A stretch of 64,000 bases of DNA, from assembly GCF_028475105.1 (NCBI RefSeq), contig NZ_CP116936.1, positions 5,207,501 to 5,271,500 of the forward strand, read 5' to 3'. Origin of the DNA: Micromonospora sp. LH3U1. Lineage in GTDB: Bacteria; Actinomycetota; Actinomycetes; Mycobacteriales; Micromonosporaceae. Made by a program: the position numbers and the translations under genes. Shown piece after piece: positions 39,869 through 48,750 of this stretch; position 1 is the stretch's first letter; every line of letters begins with the position of its first letter. Below the pieces are notes generated by a model that saw nothing but the letters and a program-made list of their open reading frames with translations, had not been told where the DNA came from and made no database searches.

Positions 39869-42709
39869 TCAGAGGACGACGGAGACCATCCGGCCCTTCA
39901 CGACGATGACCTTGCGGGGGTCCTTGCCGGCCAGGGCGGCGGCCACCGCGTCCAGGGCCGCCGCGCGGACGGTCTCCTCGGAGGCGTCGGCGGGAACCTC
40001 GATGCGGCCACGGACCTTGCCGTTGACCTGCACCGGGTAGGTCACCGTGTCGGCCACCAGCAGCGCCGGGTCGGCGGTCGGGAAGTCCGCGTACGTCAGC
40101 GAGGTGTCGTGGCCCAGCAGGCGCCACAGCTCCTCGGCCACGTGCGGGGCGAACGGCGCCACCATCAGCACCAGCGGCTCGGCCACCTCGCGGGGCGTGG
40201 CCGACAGCCGGGTCAGCCCGTTGGTCAGCTCGATCAGCTTGGCGATCGCGGTGTTGAACCGGATGGCGTCCATGTCGCCACGGACCCCGTCGATCACCTT
40301 GTGCAGCAGCCGGCGGGTCGCCTCGTCGGCCGGGTCCTCGGTGACCCGCAGCGCCCCGGTCTGCTCGTCGACGACGGCCCGCCAGACCCGCTGCAGGAAC
40401 CGGTACGAGCCGACCACCGCCCTGGTCTCCCAGGGGCGGGACACCTCCAGCGGGCCCATCGACATCTCGTACACCCGGAAGGTGTCCGCACCGTACGCGG
40501 CGCACATGTCGTCGGGGGTCACCACGTTCTTCAGTGACTTGCCCATCTTGCCGTACTCGCGGTTGACCGCCAGGTCGCCCAGGTAGTAGGCGCCGTCGCG
40601 CTCGAAGACCTCCTCGGCCTGCACGTAGCTGCCGCGCGAGTCGGTGTACGCGTACGCCTGGATCATGCCCTGGTTGAACAGCTTGCGGAACGGCTCGAAC
40701 GACGACACGTGCCCCAGGTCGAACAGCACCTTGTGCCAGAACCGCGCGTACAGCAGGTGCAGCACGGCGTGCTCAGCACCGCCGACGTACAGGTCGGTGC
40801 CCCCGCAGTCTCCCTCGCCGCGCGGGCCCATCCAGTACCGCTCGTTCTCCGCGTCGACGAACCGCTCGCTGTTGGTCGGGTCCAGGTAGCGCAGCTCGTA
40901 CCAGCAGGAGCCGGCCCACTGCGGCATCACGTTGGTTTCCCGGGTGTAGCGCTTCGGCCCGTCACCCAGGTCCAGCTCGACCTCGACCCAGTCGCGCCGC
41001 CGGGACAGCGGGGTCTCCGGGTTGCTGTTCGCGTCGTCGGAGTCGAACGTCTTCGGGGAGAAGTCGTCCACCTCCGGCAGCTCGACCGGCAGCATCTCCT
41101 CGGGCAGGGCGATGGCCGCGCCGGTCTCGTCGTAGACGATCGGGAACGGCTCACCCCAGTAGCGCTGGCGGGAGAACAGCCAGTCGCGCAGCCGGTAGGT
41201 CACCGCGCCGGTGCCGTGCCCGTTCGCCTCCAGCCAGGCGATGATCGTCGCCTTGGCCTCGGTGACCCCCAGGCCGTTCAGGTCCAGGCCGCGCTCGGGC
41301 GCGGCGCTGTTGATCGCCGGGCCGTCCCCGGTGTACGCCTTGCCGTCGAAGCCCTCCGCCGGCTGCACGGTACGCAGGATGGGCAGCTCGAAGACCTCGG
41401 CGAACGCCCAGTCCCGCTCGTCCTGCGCCGGCACCGCCATGATCGCGCCGGTGCCGTAGCCGGCCAGCACGTAGTCGGCGATGAAGATCGGGATCTGACC
41501 GCCGGTGACCGGGTTGGTGGCGTACGCGCCGATGAAGACGCCGGTCTTCTCCTTGGTGTCGGACTGCCGCTCGACGTCGGTCTTGGCGGCCGCGGCCTTG
41601 CGGTACGCCTCGACGGCCTCCCGGGGGCTGGCGTGCCCGCCGGTCCAGGCGTCCCTCGTCTCGTCCGGCCAGGTGGCCGGCGCCAGCGCGTCGACCAGCG
41701 CGTGCTCGGGCGCCAGCACCATGTAGGTGGCACCGAAGACGGTGTCCGGTCGGGTCGTGAACACCCGCACCGGCTCCAGGGCGGTCGGGAAGTCGATGTG
41801 GGCGCCGGTGGAGCGGCCGATCCAGTTGCGCTGCATCAGCTTGATCGGCTCGGGCCAGTCCAGGGCGTCCAGGTCCTCGATCAGCCGGTCGCCGTACGCG
41901 GTGATCCGCATCATCCACTGCTTCAGGTTGCGCTTGAAGACCGGGAAGTTGCCCCGGTCGGAGCGACCGTCGGCGGTGACCTCCTCGTTGGCCAGCACGG
42001 TGCCCAGCCCCGGGCACCAGTTCACCGGGGCCTCGGAGACGTACGCCAATCGGTGGTCGTCGACGACCTGGCGGCGCTCGGCGACACTCAGCTCGGCCCA
42101 GGCGCGGCCGTCCGGGGTGGGTCGGTTACCGCCCTCGAACTCGGCGATCAGCTCGGCGATCGGGCGGGCCCGGCCCGCGTCGCGGTCGTACCAGGAGTTG
42201 AAGATCTGCAGGAAGATCCACTGGGTCCAGCGGTAGAAGTCGGTGTCGATGGTGGCCACCGAGCGGCGCTCGTCGTGCGCCAGGCCCAGCCGGCGCAGCT
42301 GCACCTTGTACCGCTCGATGTTCTGCTCGGTCGTGGTCCTGGGGTGGGTGCCGGTCTGCACCGCGTACTGCTCGGCGGGCAGGCCGAACGCGTCGAAGCC
42401 CATCGCGTGCAGCACGTTGCGACCGGCCATCCGCTGGTAGCGGGCGTAGCAGTCGGTGCCGATGTAGCCCAGCGGGTGGCCGACGTGCAGGCCGGCGCCG
42501 GACGGGTACGGGAACATGTCCAGCACGTACAGCTTTTCCGCGCCGGCGCGGGGGTGGGTCGGGTCGGCCAGCGGGCCGGTCGGGTTCGGTGCGTGGAAGG
42601 TGCCCTCGCGCGCCCAGATGTCCTGCCAACGATTCTCGATCTCGTCGGCCAGGGCCGCGGTGTACCGGAACGGGGGAATGTCGCCCGCCGGTGCGGCTGC
42701 CTCACTCAT
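39869..42709 (-). CDS. leuS: Leucyl-tRNA synthetase
   Basis: The 946-residue class Ia synthetase charges tRNA-Leu. Seen: the HIGH-type motif in YPSGAGLHVGHPLGY near 69-83, the editing CP1 domain (about 240-470), NVMPQWAGSCWYELRY, and the KMSKS-type loop GKMGKSLKNVV near 735. A C-terminal anticodon-binding and tRNA-binding region completes it (PVQVNGKVRGRIEVPADA near 890). ATG at 42709 has GAGGAGAGACG upstream; the frame continues upstream but through the leader. It is monocistronic, with a leader peptide and terminator in its 5' region. Confidence 0.97.
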   Translation of the reverse strand: MSEAAAPAGDIPPFRYTAALADEIENRWQDIWAREGTFHAPNPTGPLADPTHPRAGAEKLYVLDMFPYPSGAGLHVGHPLGYIGTDCYARYQRMAGRNVLHAMGFDAFGLPAEQYAVQTGTHPRTTTEQNIERYKVQLRRLGLAHDERRSVATIDTDFYRWTQWIFLQIFNSWYDRDAGRARPIAELIAEFEGGNRPTPDGRAWAELSVAERRQVVDDHRLAYVSEAPVNWCPGLGTVLANEEVTADGRSDRGNFPVFKRNLKQWMMRITAYGDRLIEDLDALDWPEPIKLMQRNWIGRSTGAHIDFPTALEPVRVFTTRPDTVFGATYMVLAPEHALVDALAPATWPDETRDAWTGGHASPREAVEAYRKAAAAKTDVERQSDTKEKTGVFIGAYATNPVTGGQIPIFIADYVLAGYGTGAIMAVPAQDERDWAFAEVFELPILRTVQPAEGFDGKAYTGDGPAINSAAPERGLDLNGLGVTEAKATIIAWLEANGHGTGAVTYRLRDWLFSRQRYWGEPFPIVYDETGAAIALPEEMLPVELPEVDDFSPKTFDSDDANSNPETPLSRRRDWVEVELDLGDGPKRYTRETNVMPQWAGSCWYELRYLDPTNSERFVDAENERYWMGPRGEGDCGGTDLYVGGAEHAVLHLLYARFWHKVLFDLGHVSSFEPFRKLFNQGMIQAYAYTDSRGSYVQAEEVFERDGAYYLGDLAVNREYGKMGKSLKNVVTPDDMCAAYGADTFRVYEMSMGPLEVSRPWETRAVVGSYRFLQRVWRAVVDEQTGALRVTEDPADEATRRLLHKVIDGVRGDMDAIRFNTAIAKLIELTNGLTRLSATPREVAEPLVLMVAPFAPHVAEELWRLLGHDTSLTYADFPTADPALLVADTVTYPVQVNGKVRGRIEVPADASEETVRAAALDAVAAALAGKDPRKVIVVKGRMVSVVL

Positions 42710-42770
42710 CGTCTCTCCTCGCTCGCTTCGCTTCGTCTCGGCACCACCGGGCCGGGCCGGCGGCGGGCAC

Positions 42771-42796
42771 AAAAAAGCCCCTCGCGCAGGAGGGGC
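42771..42796 (-). terminator. intrinsic terminator in the leuS leader
   Basis: Minus strand: GCCCCT-(8 nt)-AGGGGC stem followed by six T. It is the only good stem plus T-run I found in the window, lies about 60 nt before leuS, and points into leuS. That placement fits attenuation rather than the end of a gene. Confidence 0.8.
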
Positions 42797-42798
42797 CG

Positions 42799-42831
42799 CC
42801 GTGCTGTCGCGCGTTCAGCGCATCAGCACGG
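42799..42831 (-). promoter_or_regulatory. leader hairpin (pause or antiterminator) before leuS
   Basis: CCGTGCTG and CAGCACGG pair over a 17-nt loop. The upstream arm overlaps the last codons and stop of the leader peptide, so a stalled ribosome would block it. This is the usual geometry for ribosome-controlled attenuation. Confidence 0.6.
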
Positions 42832-42861
42832 CCCGGTAAGAAGCAGGAAGACTCCGGCCAT
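42823..42861 (-). CDS. leucine leader peptide of leuS, 12 residues
   Basis: The short frame ATG GCC GGA GTC TTC CTG CTT CTT ... TGA encodes MAGVFLLLTGPC. It has three consecutive leucine codons, two of them CTT, which is rare in DNA this GC-rich. The ATG lies 7 nt after TACACT, the leaderless layout, so the transcript would begin with this peptide. It is followed at once by a hairpin and an intrinsic terminator before leuS. The reading is that low Leu-tRNA stalls ribosomes on the Leu codons and lets transcription reach leuS. Confidence 0.65.
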   Translation of the reverse strand: MAGVFLLLTGPC

Positions 42862-42868
42862 GTTCGGC

Positions 42869-42874
42869 AGTGTA
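42869..42874 (-). promoter_or_regulatory. -10 element of the leuS leader promoter
   Basis: TACACT on the minus strand, 7 nt before the leader peptide ATG. The leader RNA would run about 150 nt to leuS. Confidence 0.5.
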
Positions 42875-42996
42875 CCCCGTCGGCGGCCCCGGCCCACCGA
42901 CCCCCGCGATGGTCGAACCCGGTCCCCCGACCTGGCGAATATCGGTGCGTAACCGACGGACTACCTGCGGGGGTCGGCGATAACGACAAACATGGT

Positions 42997-43002
42997 TAGC
43001 CT
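42997..43002 (+). promoter_or_regulatory. possible -10 of the moxR operon
   Basis: TAGCCT in GGTTAGCCTGAGAG, about 100 nt before the moxR start, in the AT-richer part of the 400-nt gap 42710-43110. The upstream side (GATAACGACAAACATG) has no clear -35. The remainder of the gap holds the leuS leader and no other gene. Confidence 0.35.
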
Positions 43003-43110
43003 GAGAGACCAGTGAGATTCCTGCGGCATACGAGGCTCGACGTCGCGAACCCAACGGCGGGTCCAGGTGCTCTTTAGAGAGCTGCCGTATTGGCGACGAG
43101 GAGGAGGCCC

Positions 43111-44169
43111 GTGACACAACAGACCTGGGACGAGGTGGGCGGCCTACTGCCGCACGACGAGTTCCGCGCCGCCAGCGAGGCCATCGTGACCAACATCGAG
43201 CAGGTCATCGAGGGTAAGACCGCCACCGTGCGGCTCGCCCTGGCCGTCCTGCTCGCCGAGGGCCACCTCCTGATCGAAGACGTCCCGGGTGTCGGCAAGA
43301 CCAAGCTGGCCAAGGCCCTCGCGCGGTCCATCGACTGCACGGTGCGGCGGATCCAGTTCACCCCCGACCTACTGCCCAGCGACGTCACCGGGGTCAGCGT
43401 CTACAACCAGGAGACGCACGACTTCGAGTTCCGTCCCGGCGCCGTGTTCGCCAACCTGGTGGTCGGCGACGAGATCAACCGGGCCTCGCCGAAGACCCAG
43501 TCGGCGTTGCTGGAGTGCATGGAGGAGCGGCAGGTCACCGTCGACGGCGTGACGTACCAGCTGCAGACGCCATTCATGGTCATCGCCACCCAGAACCCGA
43601 TCGAGATGGAGGGGACCTACCCGCTGCCCGAGGCGCAGCGCGACAGGTTCACGGCCCGCATCGCGATGGGTTACCCGGACGCCAACGCCGAGTTGGCCAT
43701 GCTCGACGGGCACGGCGCCACCGACCCTCTGCACGAGCTGCGCGCGGTCTCCGACGCCGCGATCGTCCGGCAGCTCATCGCCACCGTCCGGCAGGTGCAC
43801 GTCGCGGACGCGGTCAAGCAGTACGCGATCGACCTGGTCACCGCCACCCGCGAGGCACCCGACCTGCGGCTCGGCGCTTCCCCCCGGGCGACCCTGCAAC
43901 TGCTGCGCACCGCCCGCGCGGTCGCCGCCCTGGAGGGCCGCGACTACGTCCTCCCCGACGATCTGCAGGCCCTGGCGGTGCCGGTGCTCGCGCACCGGAT
44001 CATCCCGACCGCGGACGCGCAGCTCGCCCGACGCACCACCGACGCGATCGTCTCCGAGCTGGTGCACCGCCTGCCGCTGCCACACGACCGGCAGCGCAAC
44101 CCGTACGACACTCGGCCCGCCACCGGCAACGGCAACGGCCGCGCCCCCTACGAGCCGCGGAGGCCATGA
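43111..44169 (+). CDS. MoxR-family AAA+ ATPase
   Basis: The 352-residue ATPase has Walker A LIEDVPGVGKTKLAKAL near 55-71, Walker B NLVVGDEINRASPKTQSALLECMEE near 115-139, and the sensor region MVIATQNPIEMEGTYPLPEAQRDRF. MoxR proteins with DUF58 partners are thought to act as chaperones assembling or activating partner complexes. GTG at 43111 is chosen because GAGGAGG lies just upstream and family members start with a short helix here. It leads a three-gene operon, moxR-DUF58-transglutaminase. Confidence 0.92.
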   Translation: MTQQTWDEVGGLLPHDEFRAASEAIVTNIEQVIEGKTATVRLALAVLLAEGHLLIEDVPGVGKTKLAKALARSIDCTVRRIQFTPDLLPSDVTGVSVYNQETHDFEFRPGAVFANLVVGDEINRASPKTQSALLECMEERQVTVDGVTYQLQTPFMVIATQNPIEMEGTYPLPEAQRDRFTARIAMGYPDANAELAMLDGHGATDPLHELRAVSDAAIVRQLIATVRQVHVADAVKQYAIDLVTATREAPDLRLGASPRATLQLLRTARAVAALEGRDYVLPDDLQALAVPVLAHRIIPTADAQLARRTTDAIVSELVHRLPLPHDRQRNPYDTRPATGNGNGRAPYEPRRP

Positions 44170-44170
44170 C

Positions 44171-45469
44171 GTGCGTGCCGGGCTGCGCGGGCTGACCACC
44201 CGCGGGCGCTCCTTCCTCGCCGCGGCGGTCGCGGCGGCGATCTCGGCCGGCATCCTCGGCGAGAAGGACCTGCTCCGGGTGGCTGTGCTGTTGGCCATCC
44301 TGCCGTTGTTGGCCGCGGCCTACGTCGGGCGCAGCCGCTACAAGCTGGCCTGCAACCGTTCACTGGACCCGCACCGGGTTCCGGTCGGCGCCAACTCCCG
44401 GGTGGTGCTGCGCCTGCAGAACCTCTCCCGGCTGCCGACCGGCACCCTCCTCCTGGAGGACCGGCTGCCCTACGCGCTGGGCAGCCGACCCCGGGTGGTG
44501 TTGGAGCGGCTCGGCGCGCACCAGGCGACGTCCGTGGCGTACACCGTGCGGGCCGACGTGCGGGGCCGCTACGACGTGGGCCCGCTGGTGGTCCGGATGA
44601 CCGACCCGTTCGGCCTGTGCGAGCTCACCCGGTCCTTCCCCAGCACCGACCACCTGACGGTCATCCCGCAGGTCACCCCACTGCCGTCGGTCCGGCTCCC
44701 CGGGGAGTACGCGGGCAGCGGCGACAGTCGGGCCCGCTCGGTGGCGGTGCACGGTGAGGACGACGCGGCGACCCGGGAATACCGGCGCGGAGACGACCTG
44801 CGCCGGGTGCACTGGAAGTCCACCGCACGTACCGGCGAGCTGATGGTGCGCCGCGAGGAGCAGCCGTGGGAGAGCCGGGCCACGGTCGTTCTGGACACCC
44901 GGGCGTACGGCCACCGTGGCGAGGGTCCGACGGCCAGTTTCGAGTGGGCCGTCTCCGCCGCCGCGAGCATCGCCGTCCACCTGCGGCAGGCCGGTTACAA
45001 GTTGCGCCTGGTCACCGGCTCGGGGGTCGATGTGGACGCCTCGGAGGCCGGCGGCGACGGGGCGCTACTCGACCACCTCGCGGAGGTCCGGCTGGATAAG
45101 CGCGCTGAGGTGACCGACCTCGTGCAGCGGGTCCGCCAGCGCTCCGACGGCGGTTTGATCATCGCTTTGTTCGGCACGGTGGGCGCGGCCGAGGCCGAGC
45201 TGTTGGCCGGGCTGCGGGGCAACGGCGCCACCTGCATCGGCTTCCTGCTGAACAGCTCCACCTGGCTCAGCCTGCCGGAGAAGGCCCGGGCCGAGGCGGA
45301 GCAGGCGCACGGCGCGGCAGTCCTCTCCATGCTGCAGAGCGGCTGGCGCGTGGTCGGCGTCGACCACGGGGCTCGACTGCCAGCGCTGTGGCCGCAGGCC
45401 GGCCGGGGCTCCCAGGGCTTCGCCCTGCGCGCCGCGCTGGCCGAGACGGTCGCCGGCGGCGTGCGATGA
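44171..45469 (+). CDS. DUF58 domain membrane protein
   Basis: The 432-residue protein has two N-terminal hydrophobic helices (about 14-29 and 36-51), then an extracytoplasmic or peripheral part with the DUF58 signature EYRRGDDLRRVHWKSTARTGELMVRREEQPWES near 197-229, followed by a von Willebrand-A-like fold (ATVVLDTRAY, DLVQRVRQRSDGGLIIALFG). DUF58 proteins are the regular partners of MoxR ATPases. GTG at 44171 starts 1 nt after the moxR stop, so translation is coupled. The cellular role is not established. Confidence 0.9.
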   Translation: MRAGLRGLTTRGRSFLAAAVAAAISAGILGEKDLLRVAVLLAILPLLAAAYVGRSRYKLACNRSLDPHRVPVGANSRVVLRLQNLSRLPTGTLLLEDRLPYALGSRPRVVLERLGAHQATSVAYTVRADVRGRYDVGPLVVRMTDPFGLCELTRSFPSTDHLTVIPQVTPLPSVRLPGEYAGSGDSRARSVAVHGEDDAATREYRRGDDLRRVHWKSTARTGELMVRREEQPWESRATVVLDTRAYGHRGEGPTASFEWAVSAAASIAVHLRQAGYKLRLVTGSGVDVDASEAGGDGALLDHLAEVRLDKRAEVTDLVQRVRQRSDGGLIIALFGTVGAAEAELLAGLRGNGATCIGFLLNSSTWLSLPEKARAEAEQAHGAAVLSMLQSGWRVVGVDHGARLPALWPQAGRGSQGFALRAALAETVAGGVR

Positions 45470-45485
45470 ACGGAAGGTTCCCCTC

Positions 45486-47960
45486 ATGAACGCCAGTCGG
45501 AACATCGGCCTGGTGGCGGCTGCGGCCACGCTGCTGGCCGCCGCGCCGCTGTCAGCCATCTTCCAGAGCTGGACCTGGTTGATCGAGTCCGTCATCGCGG
45601 TCGCCGTGGTGGCCGGGGTGGCCGCGCTGACCCGGCTCGCCCGGGCACCACTGTGGGGTCAGGTGCTGGGCATGCTGGCCGGCCTGGCGTTCGCCCTGAC
45701 CTGGTTGTTCCCCAGCGGCGAGGAACTGCTCGCCGTCCTGCCCACGCCGGGCACGCTCGCGCACTTCGCGGATCTGCTGGCCGGCTCCATGCAGGACATG
45801 CGCTCGTACGGAGTCGAGGTCCCGGACACCGACCCGCTGCTGTTCATCGCCGTGCTCGGCGTCGGCGGGGTCGCCGTGCTGGTGGACGTACTGGCCGTGG
45901 GCCTGCGCCGGCCCGCGCTGGCGGGGCTGCCGATGCTCGCCATCTACTCGGTGCCGGTCGCCGTCTACGTGGACAGCGTCCCCGCGACGCCGTTCGTGGT
46001 GGGCGCCTCCGGTTACCTCTGGCTGCTGGTCACCGACAACGTCGACCGGGTGCGCCGATTCGGACGCCGGTTCACCGGTGACGGCCGCGACGTCGACGTG
46101 TGGGAGGCTTCGCCGCTGGCCTCCGCCGGCCGCAGGCTCGCGGTGGTCGGGGTGGCCCTGGCGGTGGTGCTTCCGCTGGCGGTGCCCGGCATGACCGGCG
46201 GGCTCCTCGACTCCCTCAGCCGCTCGCCGGGCAACGGCAGCGGCAACGGGTCCGGCTCGGGCGGCACGTCCGGTCGCATCGACCTGTTCGCCTCGCTCGC
46301 CGGCCAGCTCAACCAGTCCGAGGTTGCCGACCTGGTCAAGGTGACCACGTCCGAGCCGAACCCGTTCTACCTGCGCTACGCGGTCGCGGACGAGCTGCGC
46401 CCGAGTGGTTTCCAGGCCCGCAACCCGAGCGGCCGGCCGGCCAACCGGGACCTGCCGAACCCGGCCGAGCGGACCGGCCGGGGCGTGCAGCAGACCACCT
46501 ACCGGGCGACCGTCGAGGTCACCAAGGGCCTGAGCATGTCGCTGATGCCGGTGTACGCCGAGCCGGTACGCACGGAGGACCTCAACGGCAACTGGCTCTA
46601 CGACCCCAACCAGCAGGTCGTCTTCTCCAACCGGGAAAACTCCCGGGGCCGGAAGTACTCCTTCGACTACATGCGCTCGACATACTCTCCGGCGGCGCTG
46701 CGGGCCGCGCAACCGCTGCCGGCCGACCACCCGGTACGCCGGCAGATGACCGCCACCCCCGGGGCGGTGCCCGAGGTGGAGGAGTTGGTCAAGGGGTTGG
46801 TCCAGGACAAGCGCACCGACTACGACCGGGTGTTGGCGATCTACCAGCACTTCTCGGCGGACAACGGGTTCAGCTACCGGCTCAGCACCGAGAGCGGCAG
46901 CAGCGGGCAGGACATCGTCAACTTCCTGACCAACAAGGTCGGCTACTGCCAGCAGTACGCCGCCGCGATGGCCTGGCTGGTCCGCTCGGCCGGCATTCCG
47001 GCCCGGGTGGCGTTCGGTTTCACCAACGGCAGCAAGCGTGACGGTGACACCTTCACGCTGACCAACCTCAACCTGCACGCCTGGACCGAGGTCTACTTCG
47101 ACGGGGTCGGCTGGGTGCCGTTCGACGCCACCCCGGCGTACGGGGTGCCGGGGTCCACCCGGTCGGCCTGGGCGCCGGACACTGACGCGCCGGAGCCGTC
47201 CACGCCGGGCACCGGCGTCACGGACAGCCCGGCGGGCACCGAAGAGTCGGCTGGTCCGGCCGGTCCGGACAACGCCGACCGTGACATCGACGACGGGCTC
47301 TCCCTCGGTGGAACGACGCCGGACGAGCAGCCGCCGGTCTGGCCCTGGTGGACGGCGGGCCTGTTGGCCCTGCTGATACTGCTCGCCGTACCCGCTCTGC
47401 GCCGGCTCGCGCTGCGCCGCCGACGAGGTGGCCAGGTGCCGAGCGCCGCAGTGGCCGCCGCCACCGTCGATGACGCCAGCGAGCCAGGAACCCGACTGGT
47501 GGTGGTTGGCGCGGACGCCAACCGTGCCCGCGCGGACGCGCACGCCGCCTGGGCGGAGCTGCTCGACACACTTGTGGACTTCCGGGTCCCGGTCGATCCG
47601 ACCGAGACGCCCAGGGCGACCGCGGACCGGCTTGTCCGGGACACCCTCACCGACGACACCGCAGCGATCGGGTCGGCGCGGCTGCTCGGCCGGGCGGAGG
47701 AACGGGCCCGCTACGCGCGGGATCCGCTGACCGGTGAGCGGTTGCTTCCGGCGCTACGGGCGGTCCGTGGGGCGCTCGCCGCGCGGGCGGACCGGCGGAC
47801 CCGCCTGCTCGCCGCCGTGTTGCCGCCGTCGGTGCTGCTGCGGTGGAGGACCACCCTGGCGGACACGTCCAGTCGAATGGTGGCGCTGACCGGGCGGACC
47901 CGGTACAGGCTGCTGCGCTGGAACCCCCGACGGCTGCTGGCCGATCGGGCGGCCCGCTGA
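45486..47960 (+). CDS. TgpA-like membrane transglutaminase
   Basis: The 824-residue protein has six to seven N-terminal membrane helices (to about 215), a DUF3488 region, then a transglutaminase-like domain with the triad visible as Cys in KVGYCQQYAAAMAWL near 487, His in NLHAWTEVYF near 524 and Asp in PFDATPAYG near 540. A Thr/Pro-rich linker, one more helix (about 618-640) and a cytoplasmic tail (DUF4129-like) follow. Homologues with MoxR and DUF58 partners are common; the substrate is unknown. ATG at 45486 has GGAAGG upstream. Confidence 0.92.
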   Translation: MNASRNIGLVAAAATLLAAAPLSAIFQSWTWLIESVIAVAVVAGVAALTRLARAPLWGQVLGMLAGLAFALTWLFPSGEELLAVLPTPGTLAHFADLLAGSMQDMRSYGVEVPDTDPLLFIAVLGVGGVAVLVDVLAVGLRRPALAGLPMLAIYSVPVAVYVDSVPATPFVVGASGYLWLLVTDNVDRVRRFGRRFTGDGRDVDVWEASPLASAGRRLAVVGVALAVVLPLAVPGMTGGLLDSLSRSPGNGSGNGSGSGGTSGRIDLFASLAGQLNQSEVADLVKVTTSEPNPFYLRYAVADELRPSGFQARNPSGRPANRDLPNPAERTGRGVQQTTYRATVEVTKGLSMSLMPVYAEPVRTEDLNGNWLYDPNQQVVFSNRENSRGRKYSFDYMRSTYSPAALRAAQPLPADHPVRRQMTATPGAVPEVEELVKGLVQDKRTDYDRVLAIYQHFSADNGFSYRLSTESGSSGQDIVNFLTNKVGYCQQYAAAMAWLVRSAGIPARVAFGFTNGSKRDGDTFTLTNLNLHAWTEVYFDGVGWVPFDATPAYGVPGSTRSAWAPDTDAPEPSTPGTGVTDSPAGTEESAGPAGPDNADRDIDDGLSLGGTTPDEQPPVWPWWTAGLLALLILLAVPALRRLALRRRRGGQVPSAAVAAATVDDASEPGTRLVVVGADANRARADAHAAWAELLDTLVDFRVPVDPTETPRATADRLVRDTLTDDTAAIGSARLLGRAEERARYARDPLTGERLLPALRAVRGALAARADRRTRLLAAVLPPSVLLRWRTTLADTSSRMVALTGRTRYRLLRWNPRRLLADRAAR

Positions 47961-48235
47961 CCAACGCTCGTCCAGGTTTCGGGGCGGCGGTCCACCGACC
48001 GCCGCCCCGCCCGGCCGGTCCGGCCGGCGTACGCCTGGATCAAGTGATGCTTGGCAGGTCTGAGCGGCTGGCCATGACTACTTCTCATCGCCTGATCATG
48101 GAGGCGCGGCTGCACCACAAGCGCGGGCCGGGTGGCGGCGGGAGAGGGCGCGCGGATACGACGGAGGTCGCCCGGGGCTGTGCCCGGCGACCCGCTCGTC
48201 GCGGCGTACGGTCCCGCCTCAGGGGCGGGACCGGC

Positions 48236-48634
48236 TCAGCGGTGCCCCTCCGGGCGCTGCCGCCACCTGTCCTCCATGCGGTCCAGGATTGACGACCGGC
48301 GACCGGACCGGCCACCGCGGGGACGGCGACGACTCGTCGTGCCGCCCACCACGTGCAGGTCGGGTGACTGCGCCCGCCGGTGCGACTGCACCGCGAACGC
48401 GGCCGACGCCAGCATGACGACGAAGCCCGCCACCGCCAGCGGTGGAGTCTTGATCACCGCGCCATAGACCAGTAGAGCCAAGCCAGCGATTATGACGCCG
48501 GCGGCGACGAGCAGGCGACGCCGCGCATGGAAGCGCGGATCGCTGGCGCGCACGGCCGAGGCGAATTTGGGGTCCTCGGCAAGCGACCGCTCGATCTGCT
48601 CGAACAGCCGCTGCTCGTGCTCCGAGAGCGGCAC
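48236..48634 (-). CDS. DUF3040 membrane protein
   Basis: The 132-residue protein starts PLSEHEQRLFEQIERSLAEDPKFASAVR, the DUF3040 hallmark, then has two membrane helices (about 42-59 and 65-82) and a basic Arg-rich tail. DUF3040 genes are common near the division cluster and moxR operons of actinobacteria; no function is known. The GTG at 48634 begins the family N-terminus. It is convergent with the transglutaminase gene over 275 nt without a gene, where I see only GC-rich sequence. Confidence 0.9.
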   Translation of the reverse strand: MPLSEHEQRLFEQIERSLAEDPKFASAVRASDPRFHARRRLLVAAGVIIAGLALLVYGAVIKTPPLAVAGFVVMLASAAFAVQSHRRAQSPDLHVVGGTTSRRRPRGGRSGRRSSILDRMEDRWRQRPEGHR

Positions 48635-48711
48635 GGCACTCCTCCCCGGTCACGTTGGTCGGGCCCACTCGGGCCGACAGACCGTGGCAGCCAACCGGCT
48701 GCTTACCCGCA

Positions 48712-48717
48712 AGTCTA
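48712..48717 (-). promoter_or_regulatory. possible -10 of the DUF3040 gene
   Basis: TAGACT on the minus strand, about 78 nt before the DUF3040 GTG, between it and the dinB stop. It matches the local -10 pattern, but no -35 is clear. Confidence 0.35.
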
Positions 48718-48750
48718 CGAGGGGGGTCGCGCGTCGGAAAGCGGGACGAC

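Noticed and set aside
40709..42952. 747-codon plus-strand open frame opposite leuS
   Set aside because: leuS has full family motifs on the minus strand; the opposite frame is low in hydrophobic structure and has no recognisable domain.
47961..48235. Small gene between the transglutaminase and DUF3040 genes
   Set aside because: Open frames here are short, Arg/Gly-rich and lack ribosome binding sites or motifs.
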